A stretch of DNA of 64,000 bases from positions 1 through 64,000 of the forward strand of contig JAXGGA010004504.1 of assembly GCA_038373865.1 (NCBI GenBank). The letters are read 5' to 3'. Below are positions 32,902 through 46,687 of this stretch, piece after piece (the first letter of the stretch is position 1; every line of letters starts with the position of its first letter). The notes beneath the pieces were generated by a model, which saw only the letters and a program-made list of their open reading frames with translations, was not told where the DNA came from and did not search any database. Origin of the DNA: Uloborus plumipes (Eukaryota; Arthropoda; Arachnida; Araneae; Uloboridae). The position numbers and the translations under genes are program-made.

Positions 32902-33524
32902 TGTTAAATAATGAAAACTAGACAATAATTCTAAAAAACATAGTTTAAAATGAATAAATAAAAAGAGCAAAACATAAATACATATTAGAAAAAAAAGGCG
33001 TTAATGTATCATATATTCATGTTTTTAAGATCGGGATCTTAAAACTCGTACGCTTTCATTGGGGAGGGGGGGGCGTGGTTGTCTGGACTTTGAGAGCCTG
33101 TGTTTTAGATTATTTTAAAAGTTTGTTGCTTTGTTGAATAAAAACAAATCTAGTCTACATGGTCTAACCTTAGGATTTAAGCCAAGAGGTGAGGTGATGT
33201 GAAGAAAACTCTACCTGGTCTCAAAAAGTATAAATGCTTAAATCTTTATTGGTAAAAGAATTGTTTTCATATGTAATCCATGTTTAGAAAATTACAGATA
33301 TATTTTAAGTCATTGCCCAGCATTCCGTTTTTAGCCTACTTTCCCGTTAAAAATAAAAGAAAGACGAAAAAAGTATTAAAAATAGCTTAATGCATCTAAA
33401 AAATATCGCCAAGTCCAAAAAAAATCGCCAAGTTAAAAAAATAAAGAGGTAAAATGAATATCGAAAAATTAAAAATTTGAAAGTAGGGTATTGAGATGGG
33501 GAATTTGTCTGTCGGTCTGTCTGT
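32902..33524. other. Spacer, nothing coding recognised
   Basis: A G-rich run near 33060-33074. TCGCCAAGT words near 33408-33435 resemble the inner array of the ACTTCC MITE but have no ends. Confidence 0.4.
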
Positions 33525-33960
33525 CCCCCCCTAATAACTTTTGAATGAACATTCCGATTTGGACAAACTTTTTTTTGTTGGAAAGATCTTTTCAAGGATA
33601 CTTCATTACCGTATCTACGTTTTTGATTTGAACAATTTTTCGTTCAACATTGAACCGCTCAAACAAGCTCTCACCCCTAATAACTTTTGAGTGAACAGTC
33701 ATATTTAAACAAACTTTTTTTTGTTCGAAAGATATCGGCAAGGATACTTCATTACCGTATCTAAATTTTCAATTTGAACGTTTTTTCGTTCAACATTGAA
33801 CCGTTCAAGCAACCTTTCTCCACCTAATAATTTTTAAGTGAACCGTCTGAATTGAATAAACTTTTTTTGTTCGAAAGATCTCGGAGAGACTCGTTCCCAT
33901 ATTTCACTTTTCAATTTGAACCATTTTTCGTTCAATGATGAACCGTTCAGAAAATTTTTT
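33525..33960. repeat. Tandem repeat, three ~147-bp units
   Basis: CTAATAACTTTTGA-type unit starts at 33531, 33677 and 33824. Each unit contains GAACAAACTTTTTTT, GAAAGAT and TTCGTTCAA(C/T)(A/G)TTGAACCG. Confidence 0.75.
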
Positions 33961-34937
33961 AACATGAGCGCCTACTGGGAAATTTAAATTGAATGTTGAT
34001 TCTAAACTTAAAGGCGGATTTCCTTCAAACTAACTTTGTAAGAAAACAGTTTTGATAAAAAATGTATGTTAAGTACTTTTCTGAAAAACCTTCTGTCAGG
34101 ACTCTGATTCCGACTCCGCAAACATGGCGGAAATGCAGGCTCAGAAAAAAATGACTGACTGGGCAGACGATTTTTTGTTTATTTATTCATTTTTTTGTTT
34201 AATTTATTATTATTATTTTTATTTATTTATTTTTTTTGGCAGACGATATTTTTTTTTTGATTACAAAAATTGTTCATTCACGAGAGCATTTTATTCTTTA
34301 CTTATATTTAACAACTGACAACGGATTAAAAATAAAATTCGAGACATTTTATTAACGAACAAGGTTTTTTTCTTCGATAAAATGTGTTTTCATGCTCTTT
34401 GTACTTTTATTAACCGACTTCAACAAAGGAGGAGGTTATACAATTCGTCGGAGAAATTTTTTTTTTCGGTATGTTCCAAGATAACTCGAAGACGCCTGGA
34501 CCGATTTCAAAAATTCTTTTTTTGTTAGAAAGGTCTTTCTTTCCGATTGGTCCCATCCTCTCGTGGTCCGGGTTCGATAACGGGAATCTGCAGAAATCTT
34601 TCGAAAAAGAAATTGGGATCACAGTAATCGTAATAATGACCATTTTGAACGCCAGGCTTCTCTGGATTGCATAATGAAACTCCTTTCTATGGTCTTTTTG
34701 AAAATTTTAAACTGAGTATCTTTCTATGTCCTGCTTTTTTCTCCTGAACTCCAACGAACTGAAAGTCGTACCAGGTACTGATTGATTCGTAATATTTCAG
34801 GTTTTGTTTTGATAAAGGAATTCTGAAGAAAATGAGGAAAATCTCGAAATTTTGGCTCAAATTTAAAGCGATTTGTCCTAAATGATTAAATATGAAATCC
34901 ATTGTTACAGAACGTGATTAATATGAAACAGTTATTA

Positions 34938-35935
34938 TCTACTTATATTAAAAACTGAGTATCTTTCTAATTATCTTTCTATCTTTCTTTCTATCTTTCT
35001 TTCTATCTTTCTATGTCACGCTTATTTCTCCTGAACGCCAATGAACTGAAAGTCGAACCAGGTACCGATAGATAGGTAATTTTTCAGGCTTCATTAGTTT
35101 CAATCTATATGATTATTCGATTTTAATTAGCGAAGATATCAATTAATAAGTATTCAAATTTAAAGCGATTAAGCCTAATAAATGATTAAACTTCCAAGAC
35201 ATTTTTTCTTACCGTTGCCATCTCCATATATTATTTCTCTAAGCCGAATCCTATACCCGGTCGAAACTCGCTCATTTCTTTATCGAATTGCAAGAAAATT
35301 TATGATTTTGAAGCTTATCCCGCGGGCTATTGACGAAAATTGGACCCACCCTCTAAAAAGTGTCGGTTCGTTTTTTATTCGAACTTCAATTTTTGGGCAC
35401 AAAATTGACTCTATCTAGCGAAATAATTGTCGTATCGTCTCCATTTTGATTTCATTCGAAAGATTAAAAAAAATGCGTTCTTTAGAACGTTTCTCCGCTA
35501 GCGCCGCGTAACGAGAATCTCGAAAATCCACGTTTAAGCGACTTATAAGCGATTGAAGTTTGAAAAAGTTAAATTTTTTGCCCAACTGTCAAAATCGTTA
35601 CATTGTTGTTCAAATCAATTTTAAATGCGACATTTCAAGCCAAGGCTTAGCTCGGTAAACCTTAATTGTAACTTTTATTGTTTCAAAATACTATGGTAGT
35701 TTTGCGATAACGTTAGTATTTAGTTTAGTAGTAGCCTTGGGTATTTGATTTTAATATAGGGTATCACTTTTGTAGTAGTTGTAAAAGTGAACGTGTCTTT
35801 GATCTCCTTGAAAAGTTGTCAGAACGATGGTAGTAGATGGCGATGTTGTGCAAATGAAGCCAATAAAAATTGTCGTATTAAATTTTAAGTTTAGAGTTTT
35901 TTTTTTTTTAGCGGAATTCCGCACGGGTCACCTAG
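34938..35935 (+). mobile_element. Non-autonomous Helitron
   Basis: It starts TCTACTTATATTAAAAACTG after A and ends GCACGGGTCACCTAG before T. A truncated relative of the same 5' region lies immediately upstream at 34708-34930. Confidence 0.75.
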
Positions 35936-36830
35936 TTTTGAATTAAAACGTTAATTAAATTATTGAACTATTTAAAATTCCAAGATATTTATTTCTTTCC
36001 GTTGCGATTTTAAGGCAGGAATTCAAGTGAAACACGGACGATCGCAACTCACCAATGCAATCGCAAATTCCAAAATTTGGATTCAAGTGAAACGAATTCA
36101 CTTGAATTCGACTTACAGTAGCGGTTGCAATATGCGATCGCCTCGAAGCGACTGCAATGGTGTTTCACTTGAATTCGGCCCTAAGTTAAAACGTTAATTA
36201 AATTGAACTTTTTAAAATGAAAGAGTGTTATTTTTTTCCATTGTCATTTTAAATACGTGTTATAACAAAGTTCTAACAATTGTTTTTATTCTAATTATTA
36301 ATGACATATTTTTTCTCAGGTACCACTTTGAAAATGTGTTTTTAAATAAAATTGCAATTGCTGTTTTTAGAAGGGACTTTTTCTGGCTGCGATCCATAAG
36401 TAGTCAAATTTAAAGCGAATGTTTAATTAATAAATAGTCAAATTTAAAGAGAATGTTTAATTAATAAGTAGTCAAATTTAAAGCGATTAAGCCTAATCAA
36501 TGATTAAACTTCCAAGACATTTTTTCTTACCGTTGCCATTTTGAATTAAAACGTTAATTAAATTATTGAACTATTTAAAATTCCAAGATATTTATTTCTT
36601 TCCGTTGCGATTTTGAATTAAAACGTTAATCAAGTTGAACTTTTTAAAATGAAAGAGTGTTATTTTTTTCATTGTCATTTTGAATACGTGTTATAACAAA
36701 GTTCTAACAATTGTTTTTATTCTAATTATTAATGACATATTTTTTCTCAGGTACCATTTTGAAAATGTGTTTTTAAATAAAATTGCAATTGCTGTTTTTA
36801 GAAGGGACTTTTTCTGGCTTCGATCCAAAT
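35936..36830. repeat. Tandem block duplication
   Basis: TTTTGAATTAAAACGTTAAT through TTTCTTTCCGTTGCGATTTT occurs at 35936-36012 and 36539-36616. The following ~210 bp (AAAATGAAAGAGTGTTATTT ... AGAAGGGACTTTTTCTGGCT) occurs at 36184-36390 and 36614-36825. The left copy has an extra ~170-bp MITE between the two parts. Confidence 0.8.
36012..36183. mobile_element. ~170-bp MITE with GAATTCAAGTGAAACAC ends
   Basis: Inverted ends GAATTCAAGTGAAACAC at both sides, with (C)AGG or GGGCC outside. The duplicated partner (36614) lacks it, so the insertion limits are visible directly. Confidence 0.75.
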
Positions 36831-37273
36831 ATTAAAAGCACTTTTTCGTTTAGAATTTTGCAATTAATTTTACCGGAAGAAAGCGGTTTGGAAATAATTG
36901 TTTTTGGAAAGGAATTTTATTTGTAATTTAGAGAGAGTGCTAAGTATGCGCTACTTGACATCGTCTTTATTTTTGAGGAAGCATGTGCAAATAATTCGAT
37001 TGATTCTTTGATGCAGGAAAGCTTTTTAGCGAGCCGCTTTAGCGGGTAGTAGTTTATTAAACTTTTCCTTGGTACTTTAAAGGCGAGCCGCCTTGGCGGC
37101 GAGTAGTTGAATTGAAACTTTCCTCGCTACTGTAAAGGCGAGCCGCCTTGACGGCGAGTAAACTGTTTAAACTTTCCTCATTTCTTTAAAGGCGAGCCGC
37201 CTTGGTGGCGAGTAGTTTTCTCAAACTGCCTTCACTACATTACAGCCCGTGCAACGCCGGGCTACGCAGCTAG
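36415..37273 (+). mobile_element. Helitron 3' part ending CTAG
   Basis: The 3' end GCCCGTGCAACGCCGGGCTA then CGCAGCTAG before T is a classical Helitron terminus. Upstream, GGCGAGCCGCCTTGGCGGCG-type palindromes repeat three times (37080-37215). The 5' end is uncertain and may be the start at 34938. Confidence 0.6.
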
Positions 37274-37631
37274 TAATGACCATGAAAATTGTGAATGAAG
37301 GCTTAACTGAATCAAACATAAAACTCATTAGCGGGCCAACTATGTAATACGTCGTGAAATTTTATGAACTGCGAGGATCTAGTGTTGTTTTGAAACATAA
37401 ATTAGTTGAAAAGCCGTTAATATTTAGCCTTTAATTAAATTAGTACACAAATAAATACCAGAGAATAACAAGGATTATTTTTTAGTGTCAATCGTTTAAA
37501 ATTTTAGACGCGTTGATACTTTCTTTTTTTATGAAGCATTTGCTTAAGCAAATTAGGTGAAGTTTTGTAATGGAAACATTACCTTATTTCATATGTACAT
37601 TTACACTAAAAAGAATAAAATAAAATAGTTT

Positions 37632-38064
37632 TGAAAAAAAAAATTGAACCGACTTCGGAACTTCACTCAGCAAATGCTCTAAAAAGTAAAAAATAATTTT
37701 ATTCTTTGAACACCATCGATACTACATTTAAACATAAGTTTTGAAGTCGGCGCAAAAACTATAGGTAAAATGATGTTTACTATATTTTGCCAACATTTTC
37801 AGAGAAATCATTGAAAATTGAGAGCTGAATATTTGTACCATTATATAAATATGTATTTTTCAATGAATGCGAATGCGAATAAAGAACCTGGATTCATTTA
37901 AATTTATATTTATAGTTTCGAAGGATTCTATTTAGCTGTTTTGCGCCGACTTCAAAACTTATGTTTAAATGTAGTATCGATGGTGTTCAAAGAATAAAAT
38001 TATTTTTTACTTTTTAGAGCATTTGCTGAGTGAAGTTCCGAAGTCGGTTCAATTTTTTTTTTTC
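37632..38064. mobile_element. Foldback element, near-perfect ~125-bp arms
   Basis: The left arm 37632-37757 (AACCGACTTCGGAACTTCAC ... GAAGTCGGCGCAAAA) is the reverse complement of 37938-38064. The loop is 180 bp. The outer edges are runs of A and T. The AACCGACTTC word is shared with 34412. Confidence 0.8.
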
Positions 38065-40059
38065 AAAAATATTTTTATTTTTTTTTTTTTCATTTGAAAA
38101 CGATTGTGAAATTTTTCTACGGAAGAACTATAGCAGTTACATTCTTTAAAAGGTGCGACAAAACTTTATTTACTCGTTTATTTACTTTTTACGTGTCCTG
38201 ATCATCTGATGAGAGGGGTATATTTTGCTTTTAGAAATCAGCTTTAAGTGTTATAAAGGTAGGTTTGACATAATTTTCAGTTTCAGATATTCAAGAGAAT
38301 ATTGATTAGATGCTAGATTGCCGATGTCGATGTACGGGAAAGTAGGCTCGTTTAGTTCTTGACAGAACTTCTTGTTTAATTTTGAAAGAGTCAAACTTAC
38401 TTCAAATAAACAAAATAAGAAACGATATTTACTAGATTTTTAAAAGAACTTTTCCCAACGTTTATTGATCTCTTAGTACAAGAATAAAACTGTTTCGAAC
38501 CTAAAAGTGCCCGAAGCTTAAAACTCACATAAAATAGTCAGCGAAAGTTTACGGAAGTCAAACTTGCTTTTAAGTTAAATCAAAGATAATTAAAGATGAT
38601 AAGTTGAGTGCAGAGGGAGTTTACTCATATAATGAAATATTTAAATAAAGGATGGGGTAAGCCAAATACTTCAATAACCAAGTCAAAACAGCAATAAAAA
38701 ACATTTTAGTGATTACAAAAATTGATGTATGCCAACAGATTTCTTAACCAATATGTACTTAATGACTTTGAGCTATGAGTTTTTGATTGAGTTAAATGTT
38801 TTAAGATTAATCAAACTAATATTGTGGGCGGGTGCGCTTTAGTGCTAAGCGCAATTGAGCGCATTTTCCCCTGCTATTTGATTTATCAGTTGCCAGCTGT
38901 AGACAGGGACGGATACGAGGGCGGTCAAATGGGGACGGTTGGAGGGGCTCTCCCTCGAAAATATTTCGAAATTGAAGTATGAATCTTTTGTGACTAATAT
39001 TCGTAAGGCAGTATGCAATATGCATTGTAGTAAACAATTGAAAAGAAAAATCAATCGCCCTTCCCTTGAACCAATCCTGGATCCGCCCTTGACTGCAGAA
39101 CGCAGTCTAACTTCGTCCATTCGAACACGCTTAAAACGAACTACTGCTAAGACGAATTAAAGCCTGACCGCGGAGAGTTGGCGCCTGACCTTGAGGCGGA
39201 AACAGACGGCTTACTTTTAAAATAGGTAGCATCAGCAAGGGAATTAATTTTTTACAAAACTTAGTCCATTATAGTTTCTACTGCCTGTGCGATGTCTATG
39301 ATGCTGCCTGTTAAAAAATGAAGCAATTTGTTTCCGCCTGAAAGTCACCCGCCATCCCTCCGTTGTCAAGCTTTACACTTGAGAGCCCCTTCCCATTGTT
39401 TGCTGTTTATTTCTTTTTGCAAACTGCGGTTGAGACAACTGCTTTTAATAGTCCCTTTGAGTTTGTTTTAATGAGCTTTGACTATTGTGCAAGATGTCTG
39501 TCTACCCTCAGTAATACATCTTAGTTGTCAAGTCAAAATAAAAGCATCCCGGATAGATTTCATAGTCACATGTATCTGAAATGGGCAAAAGAATTCAATG
39601 TGTATGATTCAGTCAGTTTCTTTTGCTTTTGGAAGTTATTACTTCTTTTCAGCAAAGAAGTGAAGCAAATTATTCGTCGTGTTTTGATTGGGGTGTTTCT
39701 CATTTTTCACTATTAGTTTTTCTGAAAGAGAACGGTCGAAAACATGGGGTGAAAATTATTTTTTCAACTTTTGACTCATTTCCTTTCTTGAAAAATCTTC
39801 ATAGAAGCCCAGTCACTGTTTCATTTTCGCTGGCTGACATCACAAGTATACAAAATGCTCCAAGCAGGGTCTCGTTATAGACTCGCCGCCATTTAGGGGT
39901 CGAATTTTTCACTGTTGCGAAACTGCGGAGTTACCAGAAATCCAAGATGGCTGATGCGTCGGTCTGGCTTTGCACCAAAATGTCTCCCCTTGTTACACGC
40001 ACATACTACGAGACCTCGCTTCGTCTTAGAAGATGGACATTTAAAGAATTTATTGAAAA
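38065..40059. other. Spacer, no gene recognised
   Basis: Includes a GC-richer patch at 38830-39240 with overlapping open frames on both strands and no recognised motif. A pair of GAGACCTCG / GGGTCTCG words at 39866 and 40010 may mark another unrecognised element. Confidence 0.4.
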
Positions 40060-41048
40060 CTAGCGGCACCCGTACGGTTTTGCCCGTGATATAAAACTAA
40101 TTGGTCATTTAGTAATAAATTGATATCGCAGAAAGAATACTCAATTTTAGTTATAATTTAACTATAATTCCTTAAAACTATGATACAAAAATAAGACGTA
40201 AGAGAAAATAAAAACAATTTTGTTGCTTACAGTAACCAACAGAAATCTTACCAAAGTTTAAAAGAAGAAGGAAGTTTTCTTCCTTAGCTTTAAAAACAAA
40301 ATACATTTTACAAAAAGAAACGTTTTAGAAAGAACGTTGCAATACCGCAATTTATACGGTATTTTTATAAATTACCAAGTTTCAATTCCTTTAAAATCTG
40401 AGAAAATAAAAACAGACGATTTTTTTCAATTTTTAAAATATTTCATTTAACTCATTTTAATAAAGCTTAGAGTTTGGAATGCTACAAAAACAAACACCTT
40501 TTTTTAATTATTAAGTGAAAAAGAACGAAACAAATAAAAGGTATAAAATCGTAACCAAGGTAACAACATGAAATCTTCATTTCCGCTGATAAAATAATTC
40601 ATTTCATCTTTATTTTCAAATTTTATATTCTGTTGTTTAATCACTTAAAATCGTTTGGCTTGCTCAAGGCAAGCCTTGAATTCTGGGATTCTAAATATAA
40701 TTATTACAGCTCTTCCAATGCTCGTAGAGACTTTGAACTGTTATCATTTTTAGGAGAAAATTTTAAGCTTTCGAATGACATAAGACTTGAAAATGTGTAT
40801 GAAATATTCCTTCATAATCTTATCGAATTTTCATTTATCGAATTTGTATGAACTGAGAATTAAAATAGAAAAGGAACGAAATAGAATTTTCAAAAAAAAA
40901 AAAAAAAAATGCTTCGTAGTGCACACCCAATGCTACAAACTTTATGAAAATCGACCGAACGGTTTTGGCTTAACGCTCGTGACAGACAGAAAGAAGGAAG
41001 GAATGTAGGAAGGAAAGAAAGACAGATCCTCCTTCAGCTTTATTATCA
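40060..41048 (-). mobile_element. Helitron on minus strand, 5' end decayed
   Basis: On the minus strand the 3' end reads GTACGGGTGCCGCTAG before T. The 5' part (complement of CCTTCAGCTTTATTATCA near 41033) matches the Helitron at 52.4 kb. The body aligns to that copy and lacks its two insertions. Confidence 0.7.
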
Positions 41049-41053
41049 ATTTT

Positions 41054-41125
41054 CTGTTTTATTTATTTATTTATTTATTTATTTATTTTATTTTATTTAT
41101 TTATTTTTTTTTTTTTTTTTGCTTA
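41054..41125. repeat. TTTA simple repeat and T-run
   Basis: (TTTA)n with interruptions, followed by a long T tract. Confidence 0.8.
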
Positions 41126-44100
41126 TTCTTTCAATATCAGCGACTAAAAGTCGTTCTTTTGGCTGAAGGAAACACCCGAATGCTTCTTTTTATTCATTGT
41201 TGCCACACATAAGATATTATTTTGCGTTTTCAAGGCTTCCCTGCATCAAGTAGAACACACACAACACAGAAAACACAAGATTCTGTGCTCCATGTTTCCA
41301 AAAATGAATGTATTTCTTCCTCTATCGCTGTTGCAGTTACAAAGTAATGAACTTATTCAACATTTTTCATTCAAATGACATTTTTTTTCTTTTCTGTACA
41401 AATTCTGCTGAAATAATTCTACTTGGCTTCGAATGACTGCTTCTCTCCTGGAAGCACGCCAAATTTTGAAAGCTGCAGTTTCTGCGATATGAAAGTTTTA
41501 TGTTTTAGCTTTTTTTTTTTTTTGCACAGAGCTGTTTTGAAGCAGCAATTAAAGCATTCAGCCACAAAGCTAATTGCATGTGAGATAGTATCTCATATGT
41601 TAAAATATCTTTTAGTTAGAACATATAGGGATAGACCTGTTTTTTTTTTTTTTTTTTTTAGTTATGTTTATTTTTCATGACATTCACTTTTCATAGTGAA
41701 ACTTATATCTCGCTTTTTCCTTTATAAACTGATTTTTTGTTTCTTTTTTAAATCTATGTTTCATATTTTACGGCACTGAATTTTTAAATGATGTGTGTTT
41801 TCGCTATCTTGAAAGAAAAAAATACCTTTGCCATTTTTGTTTGTTTGTTGTTTAGGTTTACGTGCAAAATATGAAAAGTTTAAACTGAATTAACATGGTT
41901 TGTTAACCTATTAACCGATTGCCTGATTATACCGCGTTATCTCGGGGTCGTATGGGTTGCAGATAATTATTATCCCGAGAAAACTCGGATGAAACTAAAG
42001 GATTTTACACCAGTAAAAAATTTAAATTTTTAACTCAAAACCTACACATTTTGGTTGTTGAATACCTTTGTATTTAAAATTCAAATTAAAAAAAACATGA
42101 TTTTTTTGCAATTTTTTTTTCAAAAAAATGTGTAAGGAAAACGGTTAATGCATACGGTCGTTAAACCTGAAAATAAAAGCAATTTAAGCACCAAATATTA
42201 GCATCATGTTGCCCAAATATATGCAAACTTTGAAAAATAGTTTCCCTTCAAGCAAACATTTAATCACAACCAAATTAGACGTTTTCCAATTAAAATTTTT
42301 AAAAATACAATCAGATTATGCGTATATTTTCTTAATAATAAAGCAAAAGTTTCGAAACAACTAATTCATCCAAAATGTATTCATTATTATTTTGTATTCT
42401 TAATTCGTGAGAAAATAATGTAAAATAAGTACGAGGCGAAATAAGTACATGTTATGTTAGAAAATAATACATGGCTTCATAATTCCCAAATGTTTCTGTC
42501 ATTAAGACTAAGTGCTTCTAGCCTTCAAAACTCAAAATGAACAAAATTCACTGAAAAATACATTGTATCAGTAATTTTAACTTTTCTTGAAGCCTAAGCC
42601 TCTTAACATAGAATTAATAGCATTAAAATAAAAACTAAAATCAAAATCGGGAATTTCTTTATATTTTCCAATTTTTTGCCTTATTCTTTCAAAAGAATTC
42701 TGACTTTTTTTTCGCATTTGTTTTAAAACTTTTAAAAACATAGACATGTGTAGTACGATATTTGTAACGAAGATTAAAAATAACATTTTTTAATGTTTGG
42801 TTGTTCTATCGCATCAATAAATCGCACTTTTGTTTTTCATTTGCAGCTTCTTGTTTTCTTCAGCGCAAAAGTGAATTTAATTTTTATGCACAGAAATGTT
42901 CAAACCCCCCCCCCCCTCTCTCTTTTCTTTTAGTAGCTGAAAAAATCTTATATGTATACATGTTTTTTTGCTTCCACGTAATGACTTTTTCTTCTTTTTT
43001 ATGCCAAAAACTAATTAGCGTTCCCAGTGCTTTCTTTTTTTAAAGACTCGTTTGAAATTTTGAGTTAAATTAAGACGAGTATTTTCCCATTAGAAATTTA
43101 CAATTTGGCATTCAGTTCTATTTTAGTATATTTTAAAGTCATTGAAAAGCTTGTTTTATTTGTTGGTTTATTCTGCATTTTAGCTGCTTATTTTAATTAG
43201 TTAGCGAACTATTTTTCATTTTAATTGATTCTAATATTAATTAACTGTGAAACGACACTGGCACCGCAGAGCGATAAATGGCGAATCTATTCGCTAAGCG
43301 AGCCAATACTACCAACGGGTTGCCATAGAACTTTTTAAAATTCAGTCCACAGTTCGCCATGATACAGTTGGTCGCATAAAACGTTTGGTTGTGTATCTTT
43401 ACCTGAAAAGGGAATTTATTTCCCCTAAAAAGCAGTACTAAAAAGGCCTTCGGCATCAATTCACTGTGTACTCTACTTCAGTTAACTATATCAATATTTT
43501 TTAGCCTTTAAAGATAGAATAAACATCGCTTTTTGCAGCAGAAACAATATACTAATAAATGTAAACAAACATTTGGGTGATCCTTGTTCAGCGCTCTCTA
43601 GCGGGCAAATCTTCACCATTGATGTGTCGAGTAATGATACAGACTGTATAAAACGCTAGTGAAGCCTTGGTTAGGATGACTGGAACTTCAAAGTATACAG
43701 AAATCGAGATTTTATTATAACTTAATCATTGCAGTAGACAAGACAGAAACTCGCAATCTCCTTGGACTAGGCATCTAATCTGTTGTTTTTAGTGCGCTTT
43801 TACTGGATTCACATATTGCTATGTATGAAACTCTGAATAAAAGATAAAATTCACGTTCTTTACAAATACAAAGTAATAGATTTAATACTATTATTAATAC
43901 TAAAGGCTAAACTATATTAAATGTTGAGGTATGAGTTTATTTTATTTTCCTAGTTTCTAAATACAGTTTGCCTCAAAAGTAGCTCACAAAATCAAAACAT
44001 AGTTGCAAATCGGAAAAAAATATTCTCTCGTTTCATTTCTTGGAGTTTTTACTTTTATTGTAAAAAAAGTGTAAACAAAACACTTGAGCGACTATTTTCC

Positions 44101-46687
44101 TTAAACAGATGAGCTAAAAAACGGAACCGACTTTTTATTCCATCCATATAATTCTCATTTTCTTATTTAAAAAAGATGTTTAGCCCCTCGCTTCAAAATA
44201 GAATGAAACTAAGTGTATGACACTTTTCTTTTTTTTTCACATAATGTGATTTCAATTGCACTGAGCGCGTTTTTTCACCTTTTTATTTCTAAATAATGAG
44301 GGCGAAGCGTTTTCATTTCTAAAAACATCCCGTAATGAATATTATATTGAATATTCCATCCCGTAATGAATATTATATTGAGTATTGCATCGTTTGCCTA
44401 TCGTTTGCCCCATCGTTTGCCCATCGTTTGTATTGTATTATAAAAGCATCATGTTTAATTTTTTTGTGTTAGTGTCTTCAAGCATATCAGTTTCCCTTAA
44501 AACCGCATAAAAATATGCTTAAATGAAGCTTGTTTCTTTTTTTATTTCCTTTTCTTTTTTTTTTCTTTCTAAAATCTATTCTTTCATTGCATTTTTTTTT
44601 AAATTTAAGATGATTACGATTTTAATTTCTCCGTATTCTATTTGTATTCATTCAGTTTCGGAAATTTGAATATGAAATGAAAACATAAAAATAACTAATT
44701 AGTCAAATAAAAACGAAATTTAATGCTGGATTTTTTTCATCATTGATATTAAAATGAAAAGCGAAATTAAAAACGACCAAAACTCGTGTGAATGTTTATT
44801 TACTTTGTCCCTTGCTACTGAAATTAATTGGATTAACATAAAAAGAAATTAGGTTCAGTAAACTAAAATGGCTTTTGTAAACATATTCCTATTCCCTGAA
44901 AAAAAAAATCATGTTTTTTTAGCCTCTGACAAACACATAGCATTCTCGATTTCTTTTGAATAGAATTTACAAAGAGTTCTTGTGAATAGCCCTTATCCAT
45001 TTCCATCATCAAAATATTAGTAATTTTTCGATAATGGTTTTCCTATTAATAATTTTGGTGATACCACATGGTACTTCTGAACACATAATGATAAGAATTT
45101 CAAAATCAAATAAAACATTTTAAAAGTAAAACTAAAACCTTGGAACTAGATAATACTAACTGCAATAAAAGAAAAAAATGAATTTGGTTTTAATATTCAA
45201 GCTCAGAAAAAATAATTTTGGCAATAAAATCAAAGGAACAGCACCTTCCCCCAGACAGGAAAGTAGGCTCTTTTAGTTCTGAGAGGAAATTTCTGTTTCC
45301 TTTAATTCAAAGCAAGCTTGTGAAATCAAAGTTTTTAATTACGAATCAAATTCGTGCCATGTGTTTCTTAGGGTAGTGGTCGCCTACTGCTCTTTAGTTT
45401 AAACACTAAATACTTGAAATAAACAAATATCTTTGTGCATAAAAATAAAAGCATAAATACAACTTTGAACAGCAATTTGTGCTTCTCAACGTTGTATTTA
45501 TGCTTTTATTTGATATATTTGCCGCTACTCGTGAAGAGAGAATGGAAGCTTAAACATCTAAAGCTTTGGCAGGAAAAAGATTTAAAGTTCTAAAAAATAA
45601 ACCAAATGTTGACAGTTACTACAGCAAGATAAAAACCTGTTTCAAACAAACCATTTCCTCTTCATGTTATATACTTCGTCATTCAACAGTTTTATGTACG
45701 TAAAAGGTCCATACACCTGAATATTTATTTTAATCATAGTAATATATAAACAATCATTCATAAAAGTACTCAACAAATTTGCTGTTAATATGTAATTTTA
45801 TTCAAACGTTATAGCCAAAAAAAAAAACTAAAGTCAATATTAGTTACATCGGTTATTAAAATTATAAACAAGTGTGCAAAGAAAAATTAGAATAATCTGA
45901 TCAATCAGTTGTACTTTATACTCTATATTTAAGAACACCATTTTTGAAGATTTATTTTTTCTTTCTCACTTATGTTTACTTTTCCCACGTCTTCTGGTAT
46001 GGGCAAGAATGTTACTAGTAAAAAAGAACCTGCTTACAATATTTCAAGTTAACGATATTTTCTATTAAAAAAAAGAAAAACCTTTTATATTTTTTGTCCC
46101 ATTTTTTTTCCTTTTATACCTCAGATTCCTTTTTTTCCAAGTGTATACACAAACATCATTACATGTTTTCAAGAGAATAGTATATTCATTAAAATTAAAT
46201 TCCGGAAAAATTTCATGAAAGAAATTTTATTTTTTATGAGTATAATTAAAGTTTTACTACTCTTAGAAACTACTTCAGTCTTTCTTCAAGTTTTCTTCTA
46301 TTCGTGAATTTTGAACTGCTGTTTAATGATCTTACTGAGCACAAACATGTTATTATAAATCATTAAAAATACCAAGAAGAGTACTTAAAAACTCTCCGTG
46401 AATAGAAAAAAAATAATTAAAAAAACTTTCCTCAAAGAAAAAAAAGATGGAGAAACTTTTTTTGACTCCCTACGAGTATTCATGCAAGGTTTGTTGTTGG
46501 AATACACGCGTAAGCTTTTATTATCAATATAATTGATTTTTGGCTACCAGAGAAAAAAAAAAAACTCCCTCTATATTCGACATTTTCCTTGACATTTAGC
46601 AAATTGACTTGAGAAAAGAAACCCAAAAGATGTATCCAGTAATGGATATACTATAATTTCATATAGTTGAAAAGAGATATACATTCG
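41126..46687. other. Long AT-rich region, nothing supported
   Basis: No exon-like frame or terminal repeat was recognised over 5.5 kb. There are several T/A homopolymers, a C11 run near 42905, and a short direct repeat TAATGAATATTATATTGA (44333 and 44365) followed by ATCGTTTGCC repeats (44388-44430). Confidence 0.5.
43841..43935. repeat. Dispersed AT-rich repeat, copy 2 (inverted)
   Basis: This is the reverse complement of 9815-9930, including GATAAAATTCACGTT and ACTAAAGGCTAAACTAT. The family is unknown. Confidence 0.65.

Noticed and set aside
38816..39160. Overlapping frames on both strands in a GC-richer patch
   Set aside because: No recognisable motif and no splice context; probably repeat-derived.
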